Below are positions 1 to 11,622 of a stretch of DNA of 64,000 nucleotides, piece by piece (the stretch's first letter is position 1; each line of letters begins with the position of its first letter). A program made the translations under genes and the position numbers. The stretch covers positions 17,558,734 to 17,622,733 of the forward strand of contig OY754968.1 in the NCBI GenBank assembly GCA_963576475.1. Reading direction: 5' to 3'. The stretch is from Molanna angustata. Lineage: Eukaryota > Arthropoda > Insecta > Trichoptera > Molannidae. The notes under the pieces are model-generated. The model ran no database searches. It saw only the letters and a list, made by a program, of their open reading frames with translations, and was not told where the DNA came from.

Positions 1-226
1 CACACAGACACACACACAGACACACGAAATGTTCTACTCCGAATTCTGAGTAAATCCGTGTATGGAACATATATGCTGCGAAGCCTCTAAGTTGGTGTTT
101 TTTGACTTCAAAGTTGGAAAAGCCGTGAAAAAAGTAGACCTCTCCATACAATTCTCGCGTATTCTGGCTTGATACATTGTCGATATGTTAAGAGAACAAA
201 GTTCTCCTGAACAAATCGACAGTTGG
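1..226 (-). mobile_element. Hel-A Helitron-like element, 5' end (cut by window edge)
   Basis: The minus strand begins 5'-TCCAACTGTCGATTTGTTC and ends in a (CA/TG)n tract at the window edge. It is near-identical to the 5' quarter of the complete copies at 34.8 and 48.8 kb. The host base after the terminus is T, as expected for A/T insertion. Confidence 0.8.
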
Positions 227-540
227 ATTACCTACATGAAAGAGTGAATGCCGTGAATGGGTCTTTACTCTGTAATTTTCGTATTACCCTAGACTAACAA
301 ATTGTTTAAAAAATAACGAAGGTGCTCTGTACTATTTGTTTATTTCTGAATGCAGTCTATAATGTTCTTGTTTTTACATTTGTTAATTTATAGAAATTTT
401 ATTGGGCACCGTTGTCTCTATTATGTTTGTTCATCCAGGTCTATGCAATATTTACATTCTTTTACAAACATATCTCAAGAAGAAAAAAACATTTGATATA
501 ATGTGCTTCTTCTACTCCGGGAAACTCTTGCACCACCAAA
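227..540. other. AT-rich sequence, nothing recognised
   Basis: No coding or repeat signal that I can support. Confidence 0.5.
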
Positions 541-932
541 CAGAAGGGGGACCGAGACGCAGGGGGAACTAAAGGGGAGAAACCGCACCCCATCCCGGGA
601 CTTCACCATGGATGTGTGATCACCATTTATTTTACCTTCGTGCGATCAACGTGTACGAGTAAAAAGTATTCCAGTATTCACTCGGCATTGTTGTAAAACA
701 GGTGTTTGCGCAGAACCTTTCTGCGCACTCGGATGCGCCAGTGCATCGAATCCGAAGGGCCGGGAAGCGGGCGATAGGCCGGGAAGGACCGCCGCGGCCG
801 GCAACATGGCGGCACGAGGCGGGACTGCAACAGCTAGAGTTGTTAGTACATCACCATACCACGGCCGGCCGCTGGATCGATAACACGCGTACGTTGTGGC
901 CTCAATCCTCCGAGGGATCATCCCGCACAGTG
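541..932 (+). promoter_or_regulatory. GC-rich island with splice donor: candidate promoter / 5' non-coding exon
   Basis: This is a sharply CpG-rich block (GGGCCGGGAAGC, CCGCGGCCGG) in ~30% GC surroundings. It ends CACAGTG|GTAAGT, a near-consensus donor at 933 on the strand of the zinc-finger gene. CAACATGGCGGC at 802-813 resembles a YY1/Pho site; its ATG opens only a 25-codon frame. The block could be the first exon of the chn-like gene with a ~55-kb intron, or of an unrelated transcript. Transcription is not shown by the sequence. Confidence 0.45.
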
Positions 933-2458
933 GTAAGTGCTTCCACAATATTATGTATTTGTTGAACACATCTCTCCCGCTCGTGTGAGACGTCTGCTAA
1001 AAATGTTCTATTTATAGAGGCGACCTCTCGAGGTGTCGCGAACTGCGATGGTCGGAGGAATAGTGACATTTGGATACTCGGTGTTTTTAAGGTCGTTTTT
1101 CCCGTGCAATATTCACGGTGACAGGCGATAGCACTTTAGTAATAATATCGCGGGAAATGCGACCGTGATAACGTATGGTTTAGGTTGTTGTTTGCTGAAA
1201 GTTGTTTTGTTTTTGACGTTCTTATCACCTTATCAGTTGAGTTCTGGCGCGCAAACATTTTTTCAAACCGCGAAGTGGAAGATTGTGTCGTTATGTAGTG
1301 GATATAAATATCTAATTAAGTACTTGTTATTGAATTTGACGGTTTGGTTTATTTTGTGTTTGCTAATTTAAAATGTTGCATCTGCGCGACCTCTGCCTGC
1401 CGGTGACATTTGTCATTTCCAATGCTACTAGGTACAACCAACCACCACCATGCATTATATGTCAAGTTGGGTGTGAAAGGAAGATGAAGGGGTCGGGGTG
1501 GTTAAGCTCGGAGCAGTTGTAGGACTTCCTGCAGATAAGTACCTACACAAATACTCTTGCTGCCAAGAGGCTTTGGTTGGTTAAATTTTACAACATAACA
1601 AATCAATGTTGCTCTTGCTTTATTTATACACGTAGGTATATCGTGGAAACGACGTTGTACAAATTATATGCAAATAATAATTAGATCAATCCATTGTATT
1701 GTGTACGTAAGAGGTGCTACATATTACAGTCCTTACCTATTTTAAATAGATAACATGATTTTATTGTGTCCCTCTATTTACTGTAATATTTATAAATTCA
1801 TAAATCTAAGAAGAAACATTTTTATATATGTGTAGATCTGAACTTGAATAGTGTCCAATTATTTCATCCAGATTTTATTCTATGTTTAGATACTAACACT
1901 TGAAAAAAATCTCGTTTATTACATTGTATATCACAGAAAAATTTCTCTGGATTTCGGTATTAGGTATATTTGTCAGAAAATCGAAATCTTTGCAGAAAGA
2001 CGTTAGTCGCTTATGTAAATCCAGTGACATATTTTTCATTTACTATATCTATTGGCGGTATAACTATTTATTTGGCGGTATAAACTATTTCTAACAAAGT
2101 GTACCTAGGTAGGTACCTTCTTACTTATATTATTATGTGAGACTTTCTTTGTTACTGTGAATTTACATTTTATAGTGTTTGCCTTTCTATTTATTTTAAT
2201 AAATTTACTGTATCCACTACTACACTATTTATGGCCTCACGTTGCATTGGTTGGTTGAAAAAAATAGCATTATGGCAAGAAACCCCCCATTGTAGACAGT
2301 AGTGTACATGAAGTTAAAAAGAATTAAAAATCTTGTAATGTAAAAGAGGAGTTTTGATATCACTTTATGGAATGTTTTTATGTTTTATGATGTGAAAAGT
2401 GATGTTATATTTTTATAGTATGAAGTACCTACCTATATTTTTTTGACGAATATTGTAT
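933..2458. other. AT-rich non-coding stretch
   Basis: If the donor at 933 is used, this is the start of an intron. Short GGCGGTATAA(A)CTATTT duplicates occur at ~2,055-2,090. Nothing else recognised. Confidence 0.5.
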
Positions 2459-2625
2459 ATGACTTCGTGGCTCAGTTAGATATCTGACTCTTTAACCAAG
2501 TATCCAGGGTTTGATTCCCGGGAAAGACTGAATTTTAAATTTGTTTTGAGACTGTGTCTCCGGATTGTGGAAATTTTTATTGGGTGTGTGTTTAATTAAT
2601 ATTTGACATAGTATAGTTATCAGAA
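2459..2625 (+). mobile_element. SINE-C (tRNA-derived) copy
   Basis: A tRNA-like head TTCGTGGCTCAGTTAGA (A box) and GGTTTGATTCC (B box, 2,508-2,518) is followed by the family tail GAGAC.GTGTCTCC ... TTATTGGGTGTGTG.TTAATTAATATT. The same tail is seen at 11.3 kb and, inverted, at 50.6 kb. It lacks a cloverleaf-competent 3' end, so it is not a tRNA gene. Confidence 0.7.
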
Positions 2626-2631
2626 AACAAC

Positions 2632-2775
2632 TTCACCCGTCACGTAGGTGCGCAGATCGCTAATTTGTGTCTTTCTGTTTGGTTGGTATATGTGCAAACT
2701 GCCCGCCCCCTCTACGGCGAAAAGGCTCAAGAAGTTTGGCGCCACCTATAGTTTCGTGTTAGTTGTCCTTGAAGC
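2632..2775 (+). repeat. CGTCACGT repeat family, copy 1
   Basis: CCGTCACGTAGGTGCGCAGA ... GGTTGGTATATGTGCAAACTG ... CAAGAAGTTTGGCG recurs at 14,434-14,560 (+) and, inverted, at 25,745-25,880, with a shorter copy at 33,640. Two copies directly follow SINE-C-like heads, so this may be the body of a longer composite element. Confidence 0.6.
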
Positions 2776-3010
2776 AATAAAAAATTCAATAACTCATCGT
2801 TAAGTACTTAATCCGCCAAAAACGTTGAGTTAAATATTTGTCGTTTTAGTGACGTATTTGAGGGCAGATTAGGCCTAAACGGACACTGTAATACGCTATA
2901 TTTTTGTAAAACTTGAGTTTAGCTCTTAAACTGAGACTGTAATACCGGCCCAGTTACGTAAGTTTAATCTAAATACTTCAAAATAATATCACGTTGAGCT
3001 GATGATAGTT

Positions 3011-3058
3011 TTCTATAGATAGTTATAGTTACATTTCTATAGATAGTTATAGTTACAT
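3011..3058. repeat. 24-bp tandem duplication
   Basis: Two perfect adjacent copies of a 24-bp unit beginning TTCTATAGATAG. Confidence 0.9.
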
Positions 3059-3431
3059 TTGTCGTCTTTTTCATTTCATCTGTAACAATTTTAAAAATGG
3101 AACTCCTATCAATTTTTTCCTTGTTTTCCTTTTTTTATGTTTCTTAAAGTACCTTTATTATTATAAGTATTGTAATTTGGAATGTTTAGCATGTGTAGGC
3201 TTCAACTCTCTCATAACTCATCACTTCTATTCAATAGTCGAGACTTATGAATCCAAAATACTAAGGTTATTTTATGCGTAATTTCCTCAACGGGTATGAG
3301 GAAATTAGATGAGATGTTTTCGTGTGTATTACGCATGGTGTAGGTAGGTAATATGAAATGTTGTCTCCTCTGTAGCTACCACTCATACTGTTAATTTAAA
3401 TCGTCTTCATGTCATATTATGTAGGTACTAA

Positions 3432-4481
3432 GGCCCAGAATCATAAACATGAGATGAGTCAGGTCTCATTCTTAGCTGAGTAGGTTTTTCGGTAAACATA
3501 GTCCAAAATCTGACGTGTCTGAGCTGAGATAACGACTCAAACTCAGTTGAGTTTGATAGTTCTCAAACTGTAGGAATTTCATAAGTTTTCAGCAATTATT
3601 TTGAAATTTATGGTTACTTTTTTAAATTTGTCTTTGAAATCCCTATCTACTCTCTTCAATCTATGAATTAAAACTGTCATTTGAGTTCAAAACATCTGCT
3701 TGCTTCTTTCGCGTTTTGTTTATTTTTATAATAATAATTAATAATGAATGCTAAAAGGAATACTGCATATGATTAACATTTTTAATGGAATTATTGGGGA
3801 AGAAAATAACTATTGTAGAAAATAAGAAAATATATCAGCCCTTAATTAGCAAAAACAGGATGCTTGGGAGTGGATCGCCGAGCAATTTCTGTACTATAGA
3901 ATCTCAGGGCTATCAATATTTGAATTTCAGGCATTATAGGCATGCCTCTGTTGATTTTTCGCAATCCATCGTGAATAAGCGGCAATATGGCAGTGAGGAC
4001 AGTTTCTCTATAAAATCTGTAGCGCTTTTTAAATTCACAGTTTTCATAAAATTCGATAGGGCAAATGTCATATTTCGAATATAACATTTGCGGCGTCTCA
4101 TTCGCCTTGCGGCAAATGATTCATCGGGAAAATTAATCACATCTGTATTCCCAATATTGTCAATATCTTGCAAAAACTCAAATATATCAGACATTTTAAT
4201 GCTCCCTGTTTAATGAAGATAATTTTATATTCACCACAAAAAAAATATCTCGAAATTCACCAGTTTTTATCTCGAATAAAAATTAAAATAGAACTAGGTT
4301 TGTAAACGATTTTGACAGTTCAAAGCATGCTCAGCGTCTAAAGTCACCGATTTTGGTGACTCAAACTCACGGGAGATGAGTAACGATTTTTGATGACTTC
4401 TGTGAGAAACAAAGTTCTATGATTACAAATCTGTAACTCAAACTCATCTAAGTACCTATTTTGCGACTATGATTCTGGGCC
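3432..4481 (-). mobile_element. PIF/Harbinger DNA transposon, internally deleted
   Basis: Perfect 14-bp terminal inverted repeats GGCCCAGAATCATA (3,432-3,445 and 4,468-4,481) are flanked by the 3-bp duplication TAA on both sides. TWA duplications and GG/GC-rich ends are Harbinger hallmarks. At 1,050 bp it is far shorter than an autonomous element. It keeps only the start of a Harbinger nuclease on the minus strand and no Myb-like partner gene. Confidence 0.85.
3842..4194 (-). pseudogene. Harbinger transposase N-terminal fragment, frameshifted
   Basis: The minus strand starts MSDIFEFLQDIDNIGNTDV, then near 4,087 must shift frame to continue as EFKKRYRFYRETVLTAILPL ... RGMPIMPEIQILIALRFYST. 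The RYRF..ETV..ILPLI ... ALRFY pattern matches the N-terminal region of HARBI1-type nucleases. The DDE catalytic residues would lie downstream and are absent. Dead. Confidence 0.75.
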
Positions 4482-4740
4482 TAAGTGCATTCACTTAGAG
4501 CTTATTATTTTTCATTTACAACATTAAAACTTTCAAAATGTTCTGACGTGCAGTTTTTTTTATTATTTTATTTATCGAATGTATCGAATAGAGATGTACT
4601 TTTGAAAAACGCATTCAGGTATTGTCAACCTCTGACGATGAAAAAAAGTGTGCCCTATATCCCTAGTGGAGAGTTTAATGTTGGTCACATCCTATTCGTT
4701 TTAAATTTCGAAAGATTTCGAAAAGGCCTTTTATTTTTAA

Positions 4741-4815
4741 CACTGCTTAGTTGGAAGAAATTGGCATATGGCAACAAGCTCGCCACTTGCGCAGGGTGCA
4801 AGGAGGTGTTTAAGT
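4741..4815 (+). repeat. SINE-A tail fragment
   Basis: TTAGTTGGAAGAAATTG ... AACAAGCTCGCCACTTGCG matches the 3' part of the SINE-A copy at 45,368-45,572 almost base for base. Confidence 0.65.
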
Positions 4816-4825
4816 ATTTTTTTTT

Positions 4826-4992
4826 AAATGAATATGTCCTTGTTTAACAAGTACATACTTATACATCTTCCTACGTTCCCTAAAATAAGCAAATAAATGC
4901 TTGTGCTTAGGTGAACGAAATCGGTCGAGGCAGGATTCGAACTCGCGACCACTGGATTACTAGCCCAGCGCGCTAACCGCTGAAACCGTGAA
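4826..4992 (-). mobile_element. SINE-B (tRNA-derived) copy 1
   Basis: The minus strand begins with a tRNA-like head containing GCGGTTAGCGCGCTGGGCTA and B box GAGTTCGAATCC. It continues through CCGATTTCGTTCACCTA and a conserved tail ending in A-rich sequence. Further copies: 28,470-28,640, 62,318-62,498 (minus), 62,622-62,795 (plus), and a fragment at 32,140-32,225. Confidence 0.75.
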
Positions 4993-5079
4993 AGTATTAT
5001 TATTATTATATTTTTAATTTCTTTTACAGTTCTTTTTTGTTAGGTTTACTGCATAATCTATACATTATTTAGGTACTTA

Positions 5080-5190
5080 AATACATACCTCCGCGGCATA
5101 TTCCACAATGTGGTGTAGGTAACCAGCGACAGGTTTGCATTACCTTATACAAGGAAGCACGACACATGCGTGTATACCCACATTCATAAT
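5080..5190 (-). repeat. SINE-D-like repeat, copy 1
   Basis: On the minus strand, GCGTGTGTCGTGCTT..TTGTATAAGG ... CTGTCGCTGGTTACC matches copies at 52.1, 57.5 and 61.9 kb. Confidence 0.6.
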
Positions 5191-6195
5191 TAATGATTTA
5201 TATTTTTTGAAGACGTTTTCATTGACTATTTGATATTTATTCGAACTATTTATCTGTCGTTCTATTTGATTTTAAAATTAAAACTGCTTACTTACAGATA
5301 ATCACAGTGAAACTACAAATTCAATATAAATAAATTGTTTCCAATTATGTAAAGAGATGTTATAATTTATAGTATGTTAACTACAACATATTTGGTTAGT
5401 ATTCACAAAACACCGATTGATATCTGACATTTCTGTCTTATATTTTGAGTTGTCGGAAATCGATTCTTCCTAATTAACTGTCATGCTTATGTTCGGGATA
5501 CACGACGACACTAAATACTCAAGTGTGTACACCGTAGCGACACCAAGTTGCAGTTGTATTTTCGATTAACGGTGTCCAATTCTTGAGCAGGAAAAATATC
5601 TGCACACACCGATGTCGACATAAAAGAATGCTTACCACGTGGACGCCATCGACACTAGTGTCGACCATTTAATTTAATAACTTTTGCTTAGTTCGTTGTT
5701 TCTTAAAGAATGTATATTGTATAAAGAATTTACGAGGAGACACACCGAGTACGAAAAATTCGTAACTTATAATATTATACACCTCTAATCAATAGAGTAT
5801 TGCGTTGGCCTCACATAGATCATCTTGTTACCTAATTTAAATGATAATGATAACGCTTCGGATAGTGATAATGTCTTTCTGACAGCATTTAATCAAATGC
5901 TTAAGAACCATAATGATCTGATATTTTTCAATTAGGTGATGGCTTAGTGTGAGGGGGAGGTGGGTTTTACACTGAGTAGACCCGATTCAAAGCCAGCTTC
6001 TTTCAATATTATTTAACTATTTCATATACTATAGTCTGTAACTTAATAGGTATATTTCACTTGTGTTCAACAAAGTAACGAGGCTTATCTATGGGGCTGA
6101 TAAAAAATGTCGCATAACATCTCTCCTTACCGAGCTACTCTGAATGAAGCGTCTAGAACAAATGTACTATGAGTATGATCAGGCTCTGCATGACT
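5191..6195. other. AT-rich sequence with a possible tRNA-like remnant
   Basis: Around 5,937-6,000, GATGGCTTAGTGTGAGG followed by GACCCGATTCAAAGCC has A-box/B-box spacing and may be another decayed tRNA-derived SINE. Nothing else recognised. Confidence 0.4.
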
Positions 6196-6450
6196 TGGCT
6201 TCAAACTATGTTCAAGAACTGCATATGTCAAAAGAATAAAAATATGTTATTAGAAAGACTACTGTGACCGTCTGGATCACAGAGTATCAATTATTTAATG
6301 GAATTGTATAGAGCCAATATAGCGGCTTACTATGATAGTGGTTTTTGGTGTAAACAAACCTATTTGTTTCGCAGAGACAAGAATTTTTAAGCAAGAGCGC
6401 CCTTGGAATGATTTTGTTGCCATAAAACGGTGCTATATAAATCTAAATTA
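6196..6450 (+). mobile_element. LINE 3' end, decayed (CR1/L2-type tail)
   Basis: AGCGCCCTTGGAATGAT (6,395-6,411) followed by GGTGCTATATAAATCT is the same tail as at 31,180-31,230 and resembles the short 3' UTR typical of CR1/L2-group LINEs. Upstream, GGCTTACTATGATAG.G resembles 54,915-54,935. No open frame remains. Confidence 0.55.
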
Positions 6451-9400
6451 TAATATATTTTTGATCAGTTATACCTCTGAATTTGTGGAATTACTTTCTC
6501 ACTTAATGTGTATTTAATAGATATGGACTTTTTGTTGTAATGGCCCGCAGTTTTAAAAAGACATATCGTTTCTTTTGTCGCTTGCTGAAATTCTTTTTTA
6601 CTTGAGCTTTATCTTAGGTATATACTTATGTGTCCATCCTTTGTCACGTCGGCATTTTTTCCTATTCCCGTTCCTCGTGTGCAGACCTTCCCTGGTCCCC
6701 AGTGGCAGCCTCCACCCTCTCCACCCTCCCTCCTCCTCATGCTCTGCCTTCTTCCTTCTATCCTGAACATTATCGATTCGGTATCTCCGTAGCTAGGGTC
6801 ATAGCTACATCATAGCTGTGCTGTGCTTGATGGCGTCCTACTAAAGAGATAGTATCAACCATTTATCTACCCACTACGTATTCTGTTATACGTGTATCGG
6901 TGTCCTTTCAATATATCTTAATACTTTTATATTTAAAACATAGAAATAAATCAGATTCAGTAAAAAGACAATTTATTTATCAACGATTTCTTTATTTACT
7001 ATATTATCACCACTGAATGTTTATATAATGTATTCGTCTCACAAATCGCTCTTCGCGTTTCTCTTGCATATTATATAGATATTTAATTTTGGATAAAAGA
7101 TTTGTTTTATGTTGGATCTATGCACCTATATGTATTATGAACACAACTGTATATGTATCTCCAAAATACTTTATCAATTTGGTATTAGTTACTTGGTCGT
7201 ATAATATTATTATCATCGTGTATTTATTATAGACTATAGACATTTGTTTTTCACCAGCTATAGTAATGTTAAGTTATGGTTTGAATGCACTGTTATCAGC
7301 GAGGTCACTCGGTTTCCATCTCATCTGGCATTAATTTGCTCTTCATACAAGCTGTGGGTATAACATAATAAAACACAAATTGTTGACTCAATGCGATTAA
7401 AAATCCGTTTTGTCAACGCCACACCAGAGGCATTGGTCTTTGGTGCAATATGGAGTGATACTCAAGAGCTAGATTAGTGTGCGCACGCGCAGGCGGCGCA
7501 GGATGTACGCAGTGTCTTCGAGAGCATTCCATGATGCGAGGACGCCACTATGTCAAACAGTTTTGTTTTCTTAACATTTATAATTATCAATAAAGGGACA
7601 ATAGCGGGAGCGGACGCAGTTGCTATGTCTTTTGTTAGCTCTGACTCTGACTGGCATTGCCAATTCACACGTAACATTGTACCATAGCAAGAGGGTCACT
7701 TGTATCAGTAGGTATGTACCTACCTATATCAGATTCTGAATGTTTCATACTACGATAGTATAATATATTTGTATCGCACTTCTTTTTATTTTGTTCTTTT
7801 CCAAGGCTATGAGATGGACGCGCATAATTAAACACTCCTTATTTAATATTTCATCTTTATAAGTGGTCAGAGAAGATATTATTCAATTCGTATATAAAAA
7901 TTTTGAAGCATTTTTGATTGTTGTGATTTTTTTCTTCTAATTTTATTGACATATCATATTTTAATACGATTTCTTGTGTGTCTCGATAGTCAATACACAT
8001 AACGATATACTATGTAAGGATCGCCAATAAAAATCACACGTTATATATAGAGTTAAATTTTGGAAAATCTTTAAATACTTTCAGATTATGGTAACCTGCT
8101 TGAATAAAATAATCATTAATACATTTGACTGATACTACCACTGAAAAATAAGGTATTGAATTGGTAGGTGATTATCATGTCAGAAAAATACATTTTTTTA
8201 TCGATAGTAACTGAAATATGGCTTATTTTAGGATGTTTGTTATTGTAATGTATGTATTCCGAATGTATTTTTAAATAAAGTTCCTTAAATTCTTTGATTG
8301 GTTACGAAACAGCCATGTTCTTAATTTTATTTTGTAGGTATGTGTATTTGTCAGCATGACGTTCAAAGGCTGAAATTCTACCTGGCTAAGCACAAGGACG
8401 GTTAAGTCTAGGAGAATGGTACTTTGTAAGTCCTCGGTCTACGGGGATCTCGGGAGCATGCGCATCCATTTTATTTTCACCTCGAATCTAACCCAACCCT
8501 CGCCTCTTGTAGATACCATTCTATTATTATATCGTAGGTATCTGGAGTTGGCTTTGGTAGCTGCAGATATTTCTATACCCGGGGGTTACTAACATCTTGA
8601 AGATCTCACTATTTCACCGTAGAATCACGTATGAATAGGGAACCAGAGTATTGACCACTGTCGAAGACATATTCAATATAATATATATTTTTTTATTAAA
8701 GTAGTTTCTATGCAAAACCTTATTATGATCCACCCAAATGTATTAGTTTTGCATATAATAAATCGTGTAACTTCTTTTATGCTATTAATGAGACTTTCTC
8801 TAACATGTTTATTTATAATTGAATCTGAAGAACCCTGTATTTAGGTAATTATAAGTAATACGAAATATCCAGTAATATACACCATTGAATATGAAAAAAA
8901 AGTTTTGCGAATTTTGTCTTTACAATGATTATTTCATAACTAACTCGACATCTACTGCACATTGAAAACTTCTCCACTCACATTCGTTATAATCGTTTGT
9001 TCTTGTTATTTTGTATTTTTTACTGACAATAATTCAAGATGCATTATCACATGCAATTCACAAACGTATGTATTTTAAATAATAAAAAAAATATAATCAT
9101 TAAGGAATTTGATAATTATTCTTGATAACCCATTATAACATTTATTAAAAAAATCGTATTTAAAATAGATAGGTATGTGATTTTTTTTAATCCAACATGA
9201 GACATTCTGGTAAAGGTACCTAATCTGATCAGTGATCACAAAAGGATCTCTCCTACTGTTAAAATTTGGCTCAATGCCTGGTATTTGTAAAAGTACACCT
9301 CTGCTTTTATAATGCTAGCTTACGCGGAAAGCAGTAGAGTTCATTGATTTGGCAACATGTTGGTTGGTACATTTGTGGTTTGGGTTCTCGGTGATGCTTC

Positions 9401-9788
9401 TTTGGAGAGCAAAGCGTCATCCTACGCTCCTCCGCCGATCACCATCGCAAAGTAACCTGCCCACGCTTGGGTGAGACCACTCATATTTTTTCTTCTTTGG
9501 AATCAATTGAAGCCGACTCTGCGTGACCCGCATCAACAGTCAACAGGTCCAATCGGTTTACCTGCAAATGCTTTGTACATTACCAATAATAGAGTTCCTT
9601 GAAAAATTGTTTTGTTTTGTTGAATCACACTCACTGTAACGGGTTTACCCAACGGTCTAGTATAGGTAATAAACCCCTAATTTAAATTTTCTGGCCTTAA
9701 TTACAGTAATAATAAATTGTCAACTCGTTAAAAAACATTTAGTATTATATGCATGAAAAGGGTGGCTTTAACACAATATTTATATTTA
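6451..9788. other. Gene-free AT-rich stretch
   Basis: No coding frame with family resemblance. Slightly GC-richer patches at 7,475-7,560, 8,380-8,520 and 9,300-9,560 may be old retroelement pieces, but I could not place them. Confidence 0.45.
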
Positions 9789-9972
9789 AATAAATTAAAC
9801 ACTTGTTTTTCTTTCTACATTTATTTTTTACTCTCCAGAACGACCGTTTCGCCTGGTGAAGGCCTTTTCAACTGGTTTTCAACGACCAGTTGAAAAGGCC
9901 TTCACCAGACGAAACGGTCGTTCTGGAGAGTAAAAAATTAATGTAGAAAGAAAAACAAGTGTTTAATTTATT
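9789..9972. repeat. Long hairpin (88-bp arms, 8-bp loop) with CGAAACGG motif
   Basis: The arms 9,789-9,876 and 9,885-9,972 are almost exact reverse complements. The right arm reads CACCAGACGAAACGGTCG. The sequence just downstream (AAATGGAATTCTAC) resembles that downstream of the hairpin at 19,263-19,448 (AAATGGAGTTCTAC). Both may be terminal segments of Penelope-like elements; that is inference from the CGAAAC motif. Confidence 0.75.
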
Positions 9973-10275
9973 TTAAAATGGAATTCTACATAGTCAACGA
10001 TGTCAGTGTAAATAAAATTAAAAGTACAATATTTATAATTTATATCTATTTTAAATTAGTATCTATTTTTAACATTTAATGGAAAATAATAACAAGACGT
10101 ATTGTACGTACATAGGTATGATATCGTGTCTTTGTGGATGTAGGTATTAAAATTACTGTTGAACTTGAATTTTAAATGCCATCTAGTTGTAAATATGGTG
10201 CCTATTTTTTACCATATTCGTAAATCTTCCAAACACTTACCCAGGAAACATAACTTTAGTGGACGTATAAACATG
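9973..10275. other. AT-rich, nothing recognised
   Basis: No supported feature. Confidence 0.5.
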
Positions 10276-11095
10276 CAATAATTTCATCATCACCTATTTA
10301 ACATTTATTTATATTTATTTATATAACACTTCTTTGTACATACATAAAATTACATACATAGTACAAATGGCGGACTTATTTCCTGGAGGCAATTTCTTCC
10401 AGTCAACCATCTGAGATTAAAAGTACATAACATATGTAGTTTCGGCATATACATAATAACACAACCAGTATAAGACAGTAAAACAAAAAGTGAGAAATTA
10501 CACAAATTCAGAAAGGAGAGGAAAAACAGAAAGGGAAGGGAGAGGATGAAGAGCGATCAAAAGGGATGGAAATTGGGATATATGTTCGTTATGGAATTGA
10601 TAGGAAGAGTGAACATTTAAGACGAGATTTGCAAATTGGAAGTGACGTGGCAGTTCTTATATCAAATGCTAAATTGTTCCACAGCCGGGCAGCATGAATA
10701 GTGAAGGAAGATGAATAGTATTCTGTAACGTGAGGTGGGATGGCAAGGGTTCTTTCTTCTCTAGACCGAAGTGGGAGCCCATGAGAGGCCTACGGTTAAA
10801 ATCTTTCTTTCAGATATGTGGGGGCATTCGGATTGTTTAATACATTAAACAGGAGGCAGAGGGTGTGCTGATCTCGGCGCAGATGGATGGGAAGCCATTT
10901 AAGTTGTTTGCGAATATGCGCTATATATGATCGTACTTACGGAGGTTAAATATAAATCGTATGCAGACATTTTGTAGACGATCTAGTTTGTTAAGATGTT
11001 CTTGATTGAGATCTAAGTAGCAAATGTCTGCATAGTCAAGAACAGGGAGAAGTAGAGTTTGCGCAAGTTTTATTTTAATATTGGTTGGAAGGAAT
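10276..11095 (-). pseudogene. LINE reverse-transcriptase C-terminus plus 3' UTR, multiply broken
   Basis: The minus strand reads LPVLDYADICYLDLNQEHLN, KLDRLQNVCIRFIFNLRKYDH, then after frameshifts and a stop, pieces equivalent to W.P.HLRRDQHTLCLLFNVL, NNPNAPTYLKERF and RLWNNLAFDIRTATSLPICK. This is the conserved C-terminal region of Jockey/CR1-group non-LTR retrotransposons. The 3' UTR includes TTGCCTCCAGGAAATAAG and TCCGCCATTTGTACTATG, then runs into AAATAAATATAAATAAATG. At least three frame breaks make it dead. Confidence 0.8.
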
Positions 11096-11186
11096 TAATT
11101 GGTTGGAACATTATTGTGAAAATAAACACAACCATTATAATTATGAGTTGTATGATAAGGGACTTTGAAACATAATCATAATTCCT

Positions 11187-11395
11187 CGGCCTTCGTGGCT
11201 CAGTTGGTTAGCTGATTCAAAGGTCCCGGGTTCGATTACGGTGGAGACACTGTTTTTAATTGTATTTTCAGTCTGGATCTGTGACACGATTAATATCGTA
11301 TGTCTCAAGAATGTAGCAACTTGTTATTGGGTGTGTGATAAATTAATATTTTACATGGTACATGTTAGTTGCCCGAGAAGAAATAAATTAATAAA
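11187..11395 (+). mobile_element. SINE-C copy 2 (best preserved)
   Basis: CGGCCTTCGTGGCTCAGTTG (A box) and CCCGGGTTCGATTACGG (B box) are followed by GGAGACACTG ... TTGTTATTGGGTGTGTGATA. The tail ends in an AAATAATAATAAT simple run typical of SINE integration. Confidence 0.75.
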
Positions 11396-11622
11396 TAATA
11401 ATAATGTAGTGTTTAAAAATTGATTTATCGACGGATTTATTTGAATATCATTAAATAAGCATTAGATCGTTATTTTCCGTTAAACCATATTTTTTGATGC
11501 AGTATTAAAAAAATCACCCTTACTAAACATTTTCCCGCTAAAACTATGTATTCGTCCAAAGCAATAGATAGTAAATAGACAAAAATTGATGATTATTATA
11601 CCTTCATGTCAAGATGATGATA

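Noticed and set aside
702..965. 87-codon plus-strand frame in the 0.7-kb island as a protein-coding exon
   Set aside because: The frame begins at a non-ATG or weak start, crosses the GTAAGT donor and resembles nothing. GC-rich DNA has few stops by chance.
4920..4990. tRNA gene (B box GAGTTCGAATCC)
   Set aside because: No closing acceptor stem, and the sequence continues into a conserved non-tRNA tail found in other copies: a SINE. Same reasoning for 2.5, 11.2, 45.4, 50.7 and 62.4 kb.
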